Assembly: GCF_010093815.1 (NCBI RefSeq)
Contig: NW_022985568.1
Span: forward strand, 146,201 to 210,200
DNA length: 64,000 nt
Direction of reading: 5' to 3'
Origin: Pseudovirgaria hyperparasitica
Taxonomy: Eukaryota > Ascomycota > Dothideomycetes > Acrospermales > Acrospermaceae
Shown: piece after piece, positions 34,882 to 45,181 of the stretch
Position numbering within the stretch: position 1 is the stretch's first letter
Layout of the letters: every line of letters begins with the position of its first letter
Position numbers and translations under genes: made by a program
The notes under the pieces: generated by a model
What the model was told of the DNA's origin: nothing
Databases searched by the model: none
Seen by the model: only the letters and a program-made list of their open reading frames with translations

Positions 34882-37800
34882 TCATGACTTTGGCCGCTCT
34901 GTGCCCCTTTGCCTGACCTGCTCTTGCACCGATCGAAGATTCGTCTCAGGTTTGACAGTTGCAGGCGTCTGAAGATCTCTCCTTTTATCATCGCCCGGTC
35001 TCGTTCTTCTCTTTCTCTTCGCCGGTGTGTAAGTGTCGTTAAAGTTCATCACCATGGCAAGCCATCGCATATCTGCGTCAGGTTGCGCATATAGATCTCC
35101 GAGTAGTATGTTGACCTTCACCTTGAAATCCGAATTAAGAAGCTTAAGGCGCTTTCGGAGACCGTCCAGTACATCGTCCTCGCTTGCACTACCAGTCAAA
35201 GCAGTCGCGAACAGGTAAGGCGAATCGGTCTCTCTCGGTTTCTTCCTATCTTCACGTAATTTAGCGCTCGCAGTCGCTGGTGTTAAGTCTCCAAATTCGT
35301 CGCGTTCTGTAATTCCCCATTTTCCAGCTGCCGTACGGGTCTCGATTTTGGCTGAGCGCTCCTGTCGGCGCGTGAACTCGGCAACGGAGAAAGAGTATAG
35401 GCCATCTACAGCTTCCTTGTAATGTAGCATCGTTTTCAGTAGCTCGTGCAACTGAGACGTAAAGTCATAACCGCCGGACGACCCAAGCAATCCTTTGCGT
35501 GTGATACTGTTCAGATAGACATCGTGTGCTTTGATCATATCGTCCAGCGTAGCCTCCGGCTTGTGGAGTGCCATTTGAAGCTCGTTCCATGATGCTTCAA
35601 TGACTTCGAAGAGAATGTAATATTGGAGCTGATTGACAAAATGGATCATTTCGGCAACGGACCCTCGAGCGATCTTCCAGTCTGCGCCCAGCTTGTCTGA
35701 AACTGCACCCAAGATGCCGCGTGCACCAGTCATACATCGTCTCCATGTAGAGCCAAGTGCAAACTCAACACGTTTGACGCGCCAAAGGAAGTTGAAAACC
35801 TTGAGATATTGCTTATTTCCGAACGGAGTTACAATGACATCCACCGGTGCATCAATCTTGTACTCCAAAGTGAAAACATCCCAACCAATTTCACCGTGAC
35901 TCAACTCCAGCATACGCGCATCAAGACGACGTAGTACGTCAGCAGAGTCGTACTGAGCGTTCGAATTACGGACAGCGTGCTCTAGTTGCGCGGTTAGTGT
36001 ATGTCTATATTGCGTGTTTGCCGGTCTGTCCAGATTTGCTGCAAGGGATTCCATAAGTATAGCAATGAAGTCACCTGCTCCCAGCAGCAGATACTTCTTT
36101 AGAGCTTTGAGATGCTCGAAAAGTGCAAACTTGTCCTCCATCAGATGAATAAGTCGAGCCATTGTCGTCTTGTATGCTTCTCCGATAGACCTTTCGAGAT
36201 TGGCAGTATCACCGTACCGTAGTTCTTTCGATGCATCTTTGGAATAACTTTCGACCCACGCAGCATCTCCACACCCGTATCGAATGAAATTCAGCGTCTT
36301 GCCAATGAGAAAGACCTTATTTGCAAATTCTTCTGTGATGATTGAGGGAATCATGCGAGCGCCTAGTTTGTACTTGTCTTGCCAAACACTAGTCGCTCCT
36401 CCCCTTTTACTATCACCATGTATTTCACTGTCTCCATCTTCAGAATGTTCCGACACGAAGAACTCAAAGTATGGATCGGCCAATTCGCCGTCGTAGATCC
36501 ATTGTCGTAGCATATCGTAGAACGGTCGTGTCACGTGAGAAAGCAATCGTTCGGCAAATGTGCCCACGAACGGGTCACCATGAGTCAGGGAAAACGAGTG
36601 AATTAGTGATATGAGCTGTCCCCCCTTTCTGTCTGCATTTGTTCAGCTTGGGGAATTGATATGGAGATGTGACAAACCTTTTGATTGCTCGACCATCAGT
36701 TTCATCAAGCGCAGCCCCAAAGTCGCTTCCCGTGTCCATATCACACACTTCTTCAATGTAACCCCGGCTTTGCCAACGGTGTTCTGTGGCTGTAGATCAT
36801 CAATTGTGGCTAAAGCCTTCCGTATTTGGCCCTCGAGTGTTGCAACAAGCCCAAGGTAAGATCGAAGTTCACGTCCCAGGGCTGACCGAAAACTCTGACC
36901 GATCAAGCCTCCTTCAGATGACTCCACAAATTCAGAAAGACCACGATAGAGTAGTGAAGGCTCCGCTAGGGTGTGAAGTAGACTGATAAGTGGGACAGGA
37001 AGACGCGGAGGTAGTTTGAGAACAGTGGAGGTCTTGAAAGCCAGGTGTGTAGAAGATAATCCCTGAAGTGTGAACGGAAGATCACGCAGCAGTGCGGTCT
37101 CAGACGGCTCCAATACGCCGCTCACTCTTGTGTTAAATGCAGTCTCTTCTCTAGGCGTTTTCTCGGACTTCTTCTCCCGCTCTTTAATCTTTACTGGCCT
37201 CTCCGGACCCCGTGAGGATGTTAATCCAGTGGATGAACCTGGACGAGTAAGCTTGATTTCCTCTTCTCTTGGCAGCTTGAGCAAGCCAGTCTTCGAAAAG
37301 GCCTCATTGAATGCTGGTGCATCAACAATGAACCCCTCCTGCCGTAATTCTCTTGTGTTATCCTGACTCCGAAGCGATTTACTGTGGTCGAGACCTATAG
37401 AGCCACTTGTCGTTGGTCGTGCGTGCGCACCAGTATTCTGATGTCTGTTTGGTGACTGTGTTTCGGACAATTTGTAGAGAAAGTATAGCATGGCCCATTT
37501 TTCATTGAGTACAGGCTGATCCTTCAATCGAGAAAAAAGGTTCGAGAACTTTAAAGCAGCGTACGGCTTCTCCCCATTCTCTAGTAGCACTATGCGAAGA
37601 TTAGCAAATCGTTGGAGATGCTGCTGTACAGAGCTCACGCTTCGATTTGATCAATCCAGAGACATGATCGACGTTAGTAACGATATTCGGCTTACCAGCT
37701 CTGATTTCAAAATTAGCTTTATTAGGCGATGCGCATGGTGTATGCTTGCCTCGTCAAGGTGTCCAAAGCAAAATTGTAGGCTTCGTCAAATCGTGCGTCA

Positions 37801-37895
37801 GCAGCAGCCTCATCTTCGTCCGGATACGATGGTATGAACTTCTCGACAAGCGGGCTTAGCGCGTGCTCTATACGCTCTTCTCGAGATTTCGACAT
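34882..37895 (-). CDS. GCP3: gamma-tubulin complex component 3 (GCP3 / Spc98 / Alp6)
   Basis: GCP3 holds gamma-tubulin at the spindle pole body and nucleates microtubules. Four exons, 37895-37750, 37700-37639, 37589-36678 and 36632-34882, give about 956 residues. The first intron starts with GC (ACGAG then GCAAGC) and ends TTTCAG; no GT donor near it keeps the frame. The joined N-terminus reads FALDTLTRAGKPNIVTNVDHVSGLIKSKLLLENG and then ALKFSNLFSRL, the GCP3-specific opening domain. GRIP1 begins near residue 240 (LLRDLPFTLQGLSSTHL). The exon 3/4 join gives SKDRKGGQLISLIHSFSLTHGD and PFVGTFAERLLSHVTRPFYDML. GRIP2 in the C-terminal third binds gamma-tubulin (LKKYLLLGAGDFIAILMESL, YKIDAPVDVIVTP, YLKVFNFLWRVKRVEFAL). 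Divergent to the DUF2293 gene with 312 bp between starts. Confidence 0.94.
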
Positions 37896-38207
37896 AGCTG
37901 TAGAAACTCATCGCCGTCGGATTCCTTGCTTTGGGTTGACGCGTTATTGTCGACGCGCAGTTCACAGTGGGGGTGGGGCCGCACTAATTAGCGTCCGGTT
38001 AATCCCTGCAATCAAGAGAAACGAAAACAGAATCTTTGTTCAAGTGACGGCCCCCTGCTAAATCAGAAGATAGATGCCGAAAGGATTACGTTCTTCCGCA
38101 TGAAATGAAAGACACCGATACTGAATGAGATGTAAAAGGCATAATTTGGCGATTGTTTCCGATACACATGCGGTCTAAACCTTCATTCTTGAAGCCCCTG
38201 TTCGAGC
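37896..38207. promoter_or_regulatory. shared upstream region of GCP3 and DUF2293 gene
   Basis: 312 bp between divergent start codons, with no ORF. No specific binding site recognised. Confidence 0.4.
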
Positions 38208-39156
38208 ATGGCTGAGAACGAGTATGAGCCAATCGTTGCGCCCAAGGATGCCATGCCAAAAGGTTATGTATTTGTACCCAAGGGTAAGCTGATGATCCTG
38301 ATGCATAATTATCGAGCTTCTGGTGGCTAATCTCATAAAGGTGATGTGTATGTTACTAGACACTGGTATGATCTTCACATCTGTTCATCAACCTTAAATG
38401 ATTTCTATATGTTGACAACTCAGTCGTACACGAACACACGAAGCTCATCGTACAGTCTATGTCGTCGAAGGCAAAACTCAAAAGACCCAGGGAATACGCG
38501 TGCCAAGCTTCATCTACACACAAGTACAGGAGGATGCGGCAACTACAGCATCTGCCCGCGCAGCCGTCGTCAGCAAGGTGGATGTCTCCCGGGCGAACAA
38601 GATACGTTCTGCCTTGAAAATTCAGTTCTCACAGATGCCCGACGACGAAGTGGAAAAGGCGCTTGGGCGTACCCTTGTAAAACGCTCAAAACGTGTCGGG
38701 CGATGCGGCACACTTTCATCCGAGAGAATAGCCTTCCTGGCAGTCCAGGCACATGTACGACATGTCCATACGCAGTACGACAAACTCATATATCGTGATG
38801 GGCATAGTCAGGAGGAAGCCAGGGAATTGACACTTGACATCGTTAGAGATAAGATGAAGGAATGGGGATGGAACGCACGCAACGGATTTAAATCAAATAA
38901 GCCGGACCCGAAAGAGTCGAGGAGGACTGGATCAAGGGAAGTTCAGAAGTCTGGTCCAGAAGCATTGAAGAAGTTGAATCTGAAAGCTTTAGAGAAGTCG
39001 AGCTCGAAACGATTGAAAAGACCTGGCTCCAGGGAACCGAAGACTTTGACAACGGCACAAGTCAGAAAACCTAAAGAGAGAGCGTGGAACCAATCGAGCC
39101 TAGATGTGATGGAAAATTTGGTGGAAAGACTCCAAGCTTTGGATCCGCAGCACTGA
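38208..39156 (+). CDS. DUF2293 domain protein
   Basis: Three exons, 38208-38283, 38341-38365 (25 nt) and 38424-39156, give 277 residues. The joined N-terminus reads KGYVFVPKGDVYVTRHCRTRTHEAHRTVYVV, a conserved fungal opening that confirms both splices. Residues about 90-190 match the DUF2293 pattern: IRSALKIQFSQMPDDEVEKAL, a basic loop KRSKRVGRCGTLS, then AFLAVQAHVRHVHTQYDKLI and a final helix with VRDKMKEWGW. The family has no settled function. The C-terminal 80 residues are Lys/Arg/Ser-rich with repeats of the type KLNLKALEKSSSKRLKRPGS, which suggests a nuclear or nucleic-acid-bound protein; that is inference. It converges with the Ras-like gene. Confidence 0.83.
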
Positions 39157-39512
39157 TCCATGATCCAAATTTGACCGATTGTTATCGTCTTCGTCCTGAG
39201 GAAAACGATCAACGTGCGTTCTGGGCGGTAGCAGAGGCTAGGATAGAGCATCTGCCACAAAATAAATCGATATTGTCGTATGAAGCGGTATAATTCCGGT
39301 GCGCCGCGATCGTTTTTGTCGTCATGTGGACTTCTTCGTGCGGGTCTGATATGTGGTGGACAATTACGCAAGGAGAAACGGCTTGCGATCGCGCTTTCTC
39401 GGCAGAAATATCTCTGTGGGCCGCGGTGAAGCTCTCCGTGCCATTGCGTGGCTTCAATAGACATACATGCCCTGGGTCTCGTACCGCTCCGCTCAACTCA
39501 TTACCATGAAAA
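39157..39512. other. convergent 3' flanks
   Basis: 356 bp between the stops of the DUF2293 and Ras-like genes. Nothing recognised. Confidence 0.45.
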
Positions 39513-40183
39513 TCACATAACAGCACATCCACCCTCGGTCTTCCCACCTTTCTGCGTTGTTGTCATAGCAGCTGTCTTCGCTATGTCTTCGAGCACTTCC
39601 CTACACAACTCCCCAGTTATAGCGCTGCACTCCGCATATCTATCTAATCTCATCTCTTGTGCGATCCGTACTGCCTCCTGAGGTATGACACTCTCCTTAT
39701 TTGTTTCAGTCCACTCTTGTCTTAGGTCTCTTTTCAAGCCAAGTAGCATCACGGGTAACGCTTCATCGTAGTTGAAATGTGACTCGACGACTCTCTTCCA
39801 ACGATCTTGCACAGATTCTAGAGTTTTTCTCCGAGCAATATCGTAGCACATTATGATGAAATCTGGTTTGAGGAGAGTGTAGCTTTCAGGACACGAGGTA
39901 TCATAGAAGCGAAAGCGGTATGGGCGATTGTACATCGAAATATCAAATTGAAAGGGCTGATCTAGATCACGAAGCTTTGGCAGAGAATAAGGCGGAGGTG
40001 CATCGCCTTCATCTTGGTATCGAGATCTGCCCATCGACAGGCGGCTGGAAGCTCTATCAGCATAGGCGTTCAGAGCGACTTCAACTCGTGGAGGGCATAC
40101 GAGAGGAAGCTAGACATGCCAACTTCAGTGTCCCCAAGCAGGAGGATCTCAACCTCAGGCGTTTCTGGTGAAATTGAACCCAT
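39513..40183 (-). CDS. Ras-like small GTPase family protein with altered P-loop
   Basis: Two exons, 40183-40101 and 40044-39513, give 204 residues. The 3' splice site at 40045 is preferred over one 9 bp upstream because it yields FLSRLS after the P-loop, as in related proteins; both keep the frame. The Ras fold is evident: beta1 and P-loop EILLLGDTEVGMSS (G17..G22-M23-S24), switch II region FRFYDTSCPE (D76-T77), guanine-specificity motif LLGLKRD (131-134, like the Rho TKxD), ECSAITGE as the SAK-like motif, and a CAAX-type C-terminus GGCAVM for prenyl anchoring to membrane. Two key positions deviate: the P-loop lysine that holds the beta-gamma phosphates is Met (codon ATG at 40117-40115), and the DxxG glycine is Cys. 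GTP binding or hydrolysis may therefore be weak. A Pro/Tyr-rich insert precedes switch II. Confidence 0.85.
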
Positions 40184-40811
40184 CTTGACAGCTACGATGT
40201 ATCACGCATCAAGACAGGCTATCGCACTAAACAGTGATATCAATGTGCCTGACCGGGAAAGTCGAGGAAGCTCTGCGCGCGTTGGCTACCTAGGTATTAG
40301 TAGGAATTATCGTTCACTTCACCTACCTGGCATCAGCCCGCCGGGCTCCCTTGGCAGCCAACCCTGTCTCCACTTACACGTGCAGGGGTAACACTCTGAT
40401 AGCTCTTCCCGCAAACGCACGTGCCGCTCATTACTACGTCATCGCTACAGCTGTGTAAACAAGGCAGTCATGGATGTTGTACATAGCATCGTCACAATCG
40501 CGTTGTGCGCGCCACAAGAGAACCTGGATTCTCTGTAAGCTCAAGACGTATAAAGCTCGCGCGCAAACGGCCATCTTCAACCGCCACATCCCATCATCAT
40601 CCAAGTGAGCACACCCCAGATCTAAATTCCCCACAAAATAAGAGCAACCGTTAGATCAACACGCCGACTAACGTTTACCAGTCCAGAAGAATTTCTTCAC
40701 AGTAAACAAAGCCATAATTATTCCTTCTATCAACGTCTTACGTGCCGAATAGTAAGTCTAGCGCAGTGTCTTCTTCAATACTCATCGACCAACATTAGAG
40801 CACAGATCGCA
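40184..40811. promoter_or_regulatory. shared upstream region of Ras-like gene and small membrane protein
   Basis: 628 bp between divergent starts. A TATAAAG at 40548-40554 lies 258 bp before the ATG of the downstream gene. Nothing else recognised. Confidence 0.35.
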
Positions 40812-41191
40812 ATGGCTGCAATCATTTCCTCAATAAAGGACCTCATCGCTTCCATATTTGAGGTCATCGGCTCCATCTTCAAGACTGCTTTCAATGCCGT
40901 GGAAGGTATTCTCCGATTGGCCGTCAACACGGTCATGTCGGTCGTCAATATGTTCCTCGACTTGATCACAGGATCATTGAAGGCGATGGGAAGTGTCGGA
41001 GAGTTCATCCTCGGTACGTACACACGCAAATGCTAGCATTTGCCAGCTCGGTCGCGTATGATAATAATACTAATGCTTGAGTAGGCAATTTCTTCGCGAT
41101 TCTCATAGTGGCTGTTGGAATTTTCGGGTTCATCGCCTACCAAAACCGCCAAGGCAATTCTATCAAAGTTGGCAACAAGAAGCTTAACTAG
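40812..41191 (+). CDS. small membrane-associated protein of 102 residues
   Basis: Two exons, 40812-41013 and 41085-41191, joined in phase 1 (GTACGT..TAG, with a TACTAAT branch). The first 67 residues are one long amphipathic sequence with regular small and hydrophobic residues (IKDLIASIFEVIGSIFKTAF, LRLAVNTVMSVVNMFLDLIT). Then comes a true membrane helix (FFAILIVAVGIFGFIAY), then a basic tail QNRQGNSIKVGNKKLN. I recall similar 90-110-residue proteins across Pezizomycotina, never with a function. The pattern suggests insertion in an organelle membrane with a lipid-lying N-terminal helix. The intron placed exactly before the membrane helix, with frame kept, supports a real gene. Confidence 0.72.
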
Positions 41192-41822
41192 ATGTCACAA
41201 TTGTAGTGCATACAGAGATCCTCAGAGATCCTTCTCGCTGGCATCTACTTTGTATTGTACCAATGGGATGAAGTGGGTGATCGAAGGTATAGCAGGCGTT
41301 CTGGCAATTTTTATCAATAAAGACAACATGATCTCTGCGTCAAGCTTTGGTCAAGGCGACTCGAAATATATATGCGTTTATATGTCTCAACTGCCAAGGT
41401 GTCCAGCTCCAGATATACATCGAACCCGGTCCGGATCAGGACGACTCGGGGCTGCACCGGCCCTCCACCCGCTCTCTCCGCACGCTAGACGGACTGTGCA
41501 GATCAACACCAGGTTCGCAGGGAGCTCCGAACGCGGGGCTTGTTACTTCAAGAACAGGTGCCTTCACGTTACCCTGTATCCCCATACGATTGCGAGGTAT
41601 CGAGAGCCACGGTTCCATTCGATTGGTAGGGGTCGAGTACGGCACAGTGGAAAGTTGGAGTTGAGTTGAGGGGCTGCTTACCGGGCTGTAAAAACGGGAT
41701 CATACCATTCGGCTGCTCTACATGTTAAATACCCTTGGTCTCTCAGGCTGCTGGTTTGATTTCAAATGATTCTGTACTTCACATCGCTCCGTCCACATCA
41801 TACCATATCATAATTTCCTAGA
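41192..41822. other. gene-free stretch before amidohydrolase
   Basis: 631 bp. Overlapping ORFs at 41115-41669 and 41347-41664 lack a supported start or domain. Promoter of the amidohydrolase gene. Confidence 0.45.
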
Positions 41823-43196
41823 ATGTCCTCCTTCATCATCAAAGACGCCCGTGTCTTCACAGGCCGCACCGTCTACGAAACCGGCTACGTCCATGTTGCG
41901 GACGGTAAGATCGTCGCAGTTGGTGAAAACGAGCCCACAGACACATCTCCAGATCTCCATGTCATCTCGAGACCAGGCCACACGCTCCTTCCCGGACTGA
42001 TTGATTGTCATGTACACGCCGACAAAGGTAACGAGAATGCACTGTACCAAAGCATCAGGTTTGGCGTTACAACGGTTTGTGATATGCACAACGAGCCTTG
42101 GAACATCGAGAAGTTGAGGAAGTTAGCGGGAAGCTCCAAAGAAGTGTCTGACCTGAAGGCGGCCGGGTTGGCGGCAACAGTAGATGGAGGCTGGCCCATG
42201 CCGGTAAGATGAGACAACTTAGGATGTCTTTCCGTGCGATATCTAACGTCTAGATCAGGTTGTTACTGCCCACGACAAATCTCAGGAAACGCTCGACGAG
42301 ATCAAAACCTGGCCAAAACTCAAGAATGAAGAAGACGTTGAAACATATTTGGACTCGAACGTTGGAAACGGCGCGGACTTCATCAAGCTCATGAACGAGT
42401 CAGGATCCTTCATGGGCAAGGTGTTTCCTCGGCCTTCACCAGCTCTTCAAGCCGCACTCGTCCGTGGTGCACATGCTCGCGGACTTAAAACTACCGCGCA
42501 TGCACTGTCTCGCGATGATACACTCGGCATACTTCGCGCAGGAACTGATGGTCTGGCCCATACATTCGTAGACAAACCGATCAACGATGAAATCGTCGAT
42601 GCTTTCAAGACAAATAACGCGTGGCTAAACCCAACACTCAGTACCATCGGCAGCATGTGCTCAGAAGGTAAGGCAATGCAGCATCAATATGCCCATGACC
42701 CACGCATTCAAAATCTATGCGCCACTGCAGAGAGAGAGAAGACATGCAAGTGTTTGAGCATGGCAACTGAGTCTTGTAAATGGGAATATGCATTTGGTGC
42801 AGTGAAGAAGCTCAAAGCCGAGGGCATTGATATCGTGTGGTAAGTCTTGCTCTCGCTGTCTCACTCGATGAAAATCCGAACTGACATACCGATAATAGTG
42901 GCTCTGACTCTGCTGGACCTGCACTGGGTACCGCATATGGACTTACAATGCACCAGGAACTAGCTCTTTTCGTGCAGAAATGTACATTCTCACCAGAAGA
43001 GGCCCTCCGAGCTGCCACGGCGACCATCGCTGATCGGTTCGGCTTCAATGACCGTGGCGTTTTAGAAACCGGTCGCAGAGCCGATCTCATGCTTGTGGAG
43101 GGCAATCCCCTCGAAGATATTGACAATACCCTGAACCTAAGAGGTGTATGGCGTGAAGGCCATTTGCATAGTATCTGGACTGAGAAGAAAGCCTAA
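41823..43196 (+). CDS. metal-dependent amidohydrolase
   Basis: Three exons, 41823-42203, 42259-42839 and 42899-43196, give 419 residues. Introns are 55 and 59 bp with clear donors (GTAAGA, GTAAGT). Family marks of the imidazolonepropionase/prolidase-like branch are: the beta-sandwich start FIIKDARVFTG and VADGKIVAVG; PGLIDCHVHADKG with the two metal-binding His of strand 1; GADFIKLMNESG, whose Lys is the likely carboxylated metal bridge; the later TTAHALSRDD and LAHTFVD His residues; and GSDSAGPALG with the final Asp. RADLMLVEGNPLEDI closes the sandwich. No signal peptide, so cytosolic. The true substrate (a cyclic amide, a peptide or a mycotoxin-like ester) cannot be read from the sequence. 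Confidence 0.9.
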
Positions 43197-43290
43197 GGCT
43201 CGATGAAGCAGAAATAGATCGGCCGTGCGAACAGGGGCTTTCCTTTACTTGTATATGTCTGTCTTCGGTACGAGTCTTCTCTCATTTCCT

Positions 43291-44865
43291 TCAATGAACT
43301 GGTGTCGCAGGAGTTTGTTCTCGTCCGGGTGGATTAGCCGATCGCGTCGTTCCAACACCACTTGCAAGTAGTTCCAAACGACTAGCTTGCACCCGGTGCT
43401 TCTTCATCGCATCTACCCATTCCTCTTCAGACTCGCACTCTGCAGCATTCTCCTCATCGGAATCGTCTAAGAGCGCAAGCATCATGCTGAAGTCACCACC
43501 AAGTCTACCTAGACTACCACCGCAGTACAAAACCTGCGTTAGCAAACTGTCTCTTGAGGACCGGTCTTGCACGTTTGGAAGATACTCTTTCAGAGTGTCG
43601 AACAGAAGATCGACCAGGTATGAGGGAAACGTCGCCAGCGCGGATGGTACATGATGGAGTGGGGAATTTCGTATGTGCGGCTCTCCTGGTCCGTTAGGCT
43701 CGGTCGACGTGCTTGGACCCAGTACTGCTGACGGAAAGATGCTTCTATACATAGAGATCATTGCGAAGCTTTGCTCGCGAAATATCTCAATGTACCTTTT
43801 GAGATACCGTTCCGTCTGTTGGCCGCCGGACCATTTGTCCGCTGCCTCAGTCATGCTGCCCTTTCGCTGTAGACGCTGCTGTGTTTCCTGGTCTGCGAGT
43901 TCTCGCAGAGGTTCCAAAGCTTCAAGCATAGAAAGCAAGTTCGATAGTCTGCAAATAAGGAAAACCGCACCAAGGTCTCCCTCAGCGGTCCCAAAACTGG
44001 CGTTATTGCTCTGCCCGTAACTTTCATCGAGCTCCGGGGCTACTCTCCGTAGCCAGCCTACCGTCCTCATAGCTGCTGCCAACTTAATGCCTTGTCCTTG
44101 TAAGCTTGATATGAGATTACTGGTCATGGTTTTCATCTCCTGTTCTGCTTGACCCGATATTGCTTGGACTAACTTCAGGTTCGGATATAGAGCATTGAGT
44201 CGTTTGATGTGTGCGTGCAGGTCGAGAGCAGAAGCATAATTCGACCCGGTAGCGCTGTTACTTCCTGCATTGATGGAAGCCGATGCAGAAGACGTAGAAA
44301 TTGTAGACGAAAGCAAAGTAGGAAGATCCAATATATCCGAAACGCGGTCGACATTTCTTGCAAGAAGCATGGCTTTCTTTCTGTGATCCAAAATTGGGTT
44401 TTCAGATGCTTTACTATATTTCTCGGCGAATCGCGCCGCTGTGCTCTCAAGCTCAGGCAATGACTCGCCTAATGTTGTTGTGTTTATGCCTAATTCTGGT
44501 ATGACTTCACATAGTCCGGCTAGATGGTCCGCCGAAGAGATGATGGACTTGTGCGATCGTTTCGAAAGTGACTGGAGTGATCGAAGGATTGATTGTGAGG
44601 TTTGGGTGAGCGATTGGGCTTCGGTCGACGTCAATGAGGAGAGCGGAAGCGTCGTAAGTCGCGACAGGTACGAAGATGTTACTGCATCTTTAGGAGGAGG
44701 GCGAGAAGCGCTCTCGTCACTCTGAATATCGAAGTGCGGAGTAAGCAGTTCATAGAGATGATCGGCCATTTCTACAGAACGTCCCAGTCTTCGTGAGCTT
44801 TCAAGTGTGAAAGAAGATATTTCACATGCAACAGCCCGAGAGATGGTTTTGATGGATGGATCCAT
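43291..44865 (-). CDS. COG8: conserved oligomeric Golgi complex subunit 8 (Dor1 family)
   Basis: A subunit of the COG tethering complex for retrograde vesicles at the Golgi. Single exon, 524 residues from ATG 44865; the open frame goes five codons further upstream but without an ATG. The Dor1 domain starts at about residue 60: SSYLSRLTTLPLSSL, then the coiled-coil helix SLTQTSQSILRSLQSLSKRS and FAEKYSKASENPILDHRKKA. In the middle, ALDLHAHIKRLNALYPNLKLVQ and GAVFLICRLSNLLSMLEALEPL are typical. A Ser/Asn-rich loop (STSSASASINAGSNSATGSN) is an insert. The tail (EEEWVDAMKKHR onward) is variable. Divergent to the UBE2O-like gene, 316 bp apart. Confidence 0.88.
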   Translation of the reverse strand: MDPSIKTISRAVACEISSFTLESSRRLGRSVEMADHLYELLTPHFDIQSDESASRPPPKDAVTSSYLSRLTTLPLSSLTSTEAQSLTQTSQSILRSLQSLSKRSHKSIISSADHLAGLCEVIPELGINTTTLGESLPELESTAARFAEKYSKASENPILDHRKKAMLLARNVDRVSDILDLPTLLSSTISTSSASASINAGSNSATGSNYASALDLHAHIKRLNALYPNLKLVQAISGQAEQEMKTMTSNLISSLQGQGIKLAAAMRTVGWLRRVAPELDESYGQSNNASFGTAEGDLGAVFLICRLSNLLSMLEALEPLRELADQETQQRLQRKGSMTEAADKWSGGQQTERYLKRYIEIFREQSFAMISMYRSIFPSAVLGPSTSTEPNGPGEPHIRNSPLHHVPSALATFPSYLVDLLFDTLKEYLPNVQDRSSRDSLLTQVLYCGGSLGRLGGDFSMMLALLDDSDEENAAECESEEEWVDAMKKHRVQASRLELLASGVGTTRSANPPGREQTPATPVH

Positions 44866-45181
44866 AGCTCCACACCCCACTCTACTCCAGGCTCCGCGCG
44901 CCGTATAATAGTCTTTGACACTCGATCAGAACTCTTGATTCACCTGCAACCCCTTCTTGCGCCAGTAAAATGTTAGTTCTACGATATGGTTTGGACTGTT
45001 ACTAAAAGGCTTCTAGATAGCTCATTCCGGCACACAAGAGTACGCACCTCATCAACCGATCCGCATTGCCGCACGCGGCGCTCCCTCATAAAGCCCATGA
45101 GCTCTCCACATTTTCTCTCGTAACCTACCTGGTGTTGAGCAAGACGGAAAGGGCATTGCCCATCAGACTGCTTTGGCAGAT
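44866..45181. promoter_or_regulatory. shared upstream region of COG8 and UBE2O-like gene
   Basis: 316 bp between the proposed divergent starts. It may contain an unrecognised first exon of the UBE2O-like gene, whose start is uncertain. Confidence 0.35.

Noticed and set aside
40046-40053. alternative acceptor of the Ras-like gene adding three residues
   Set aside because: It keeps the frame but gives FLSASSRLS in place of the usual FLSRLS after the P-loop; the downstream acceptor fits the family better.
41115-41669. 184-codon plus-strand ORF
   Set aside because: No ATG at its start, overlaps the second exon of the 102-residue protein in another frame, random composition.
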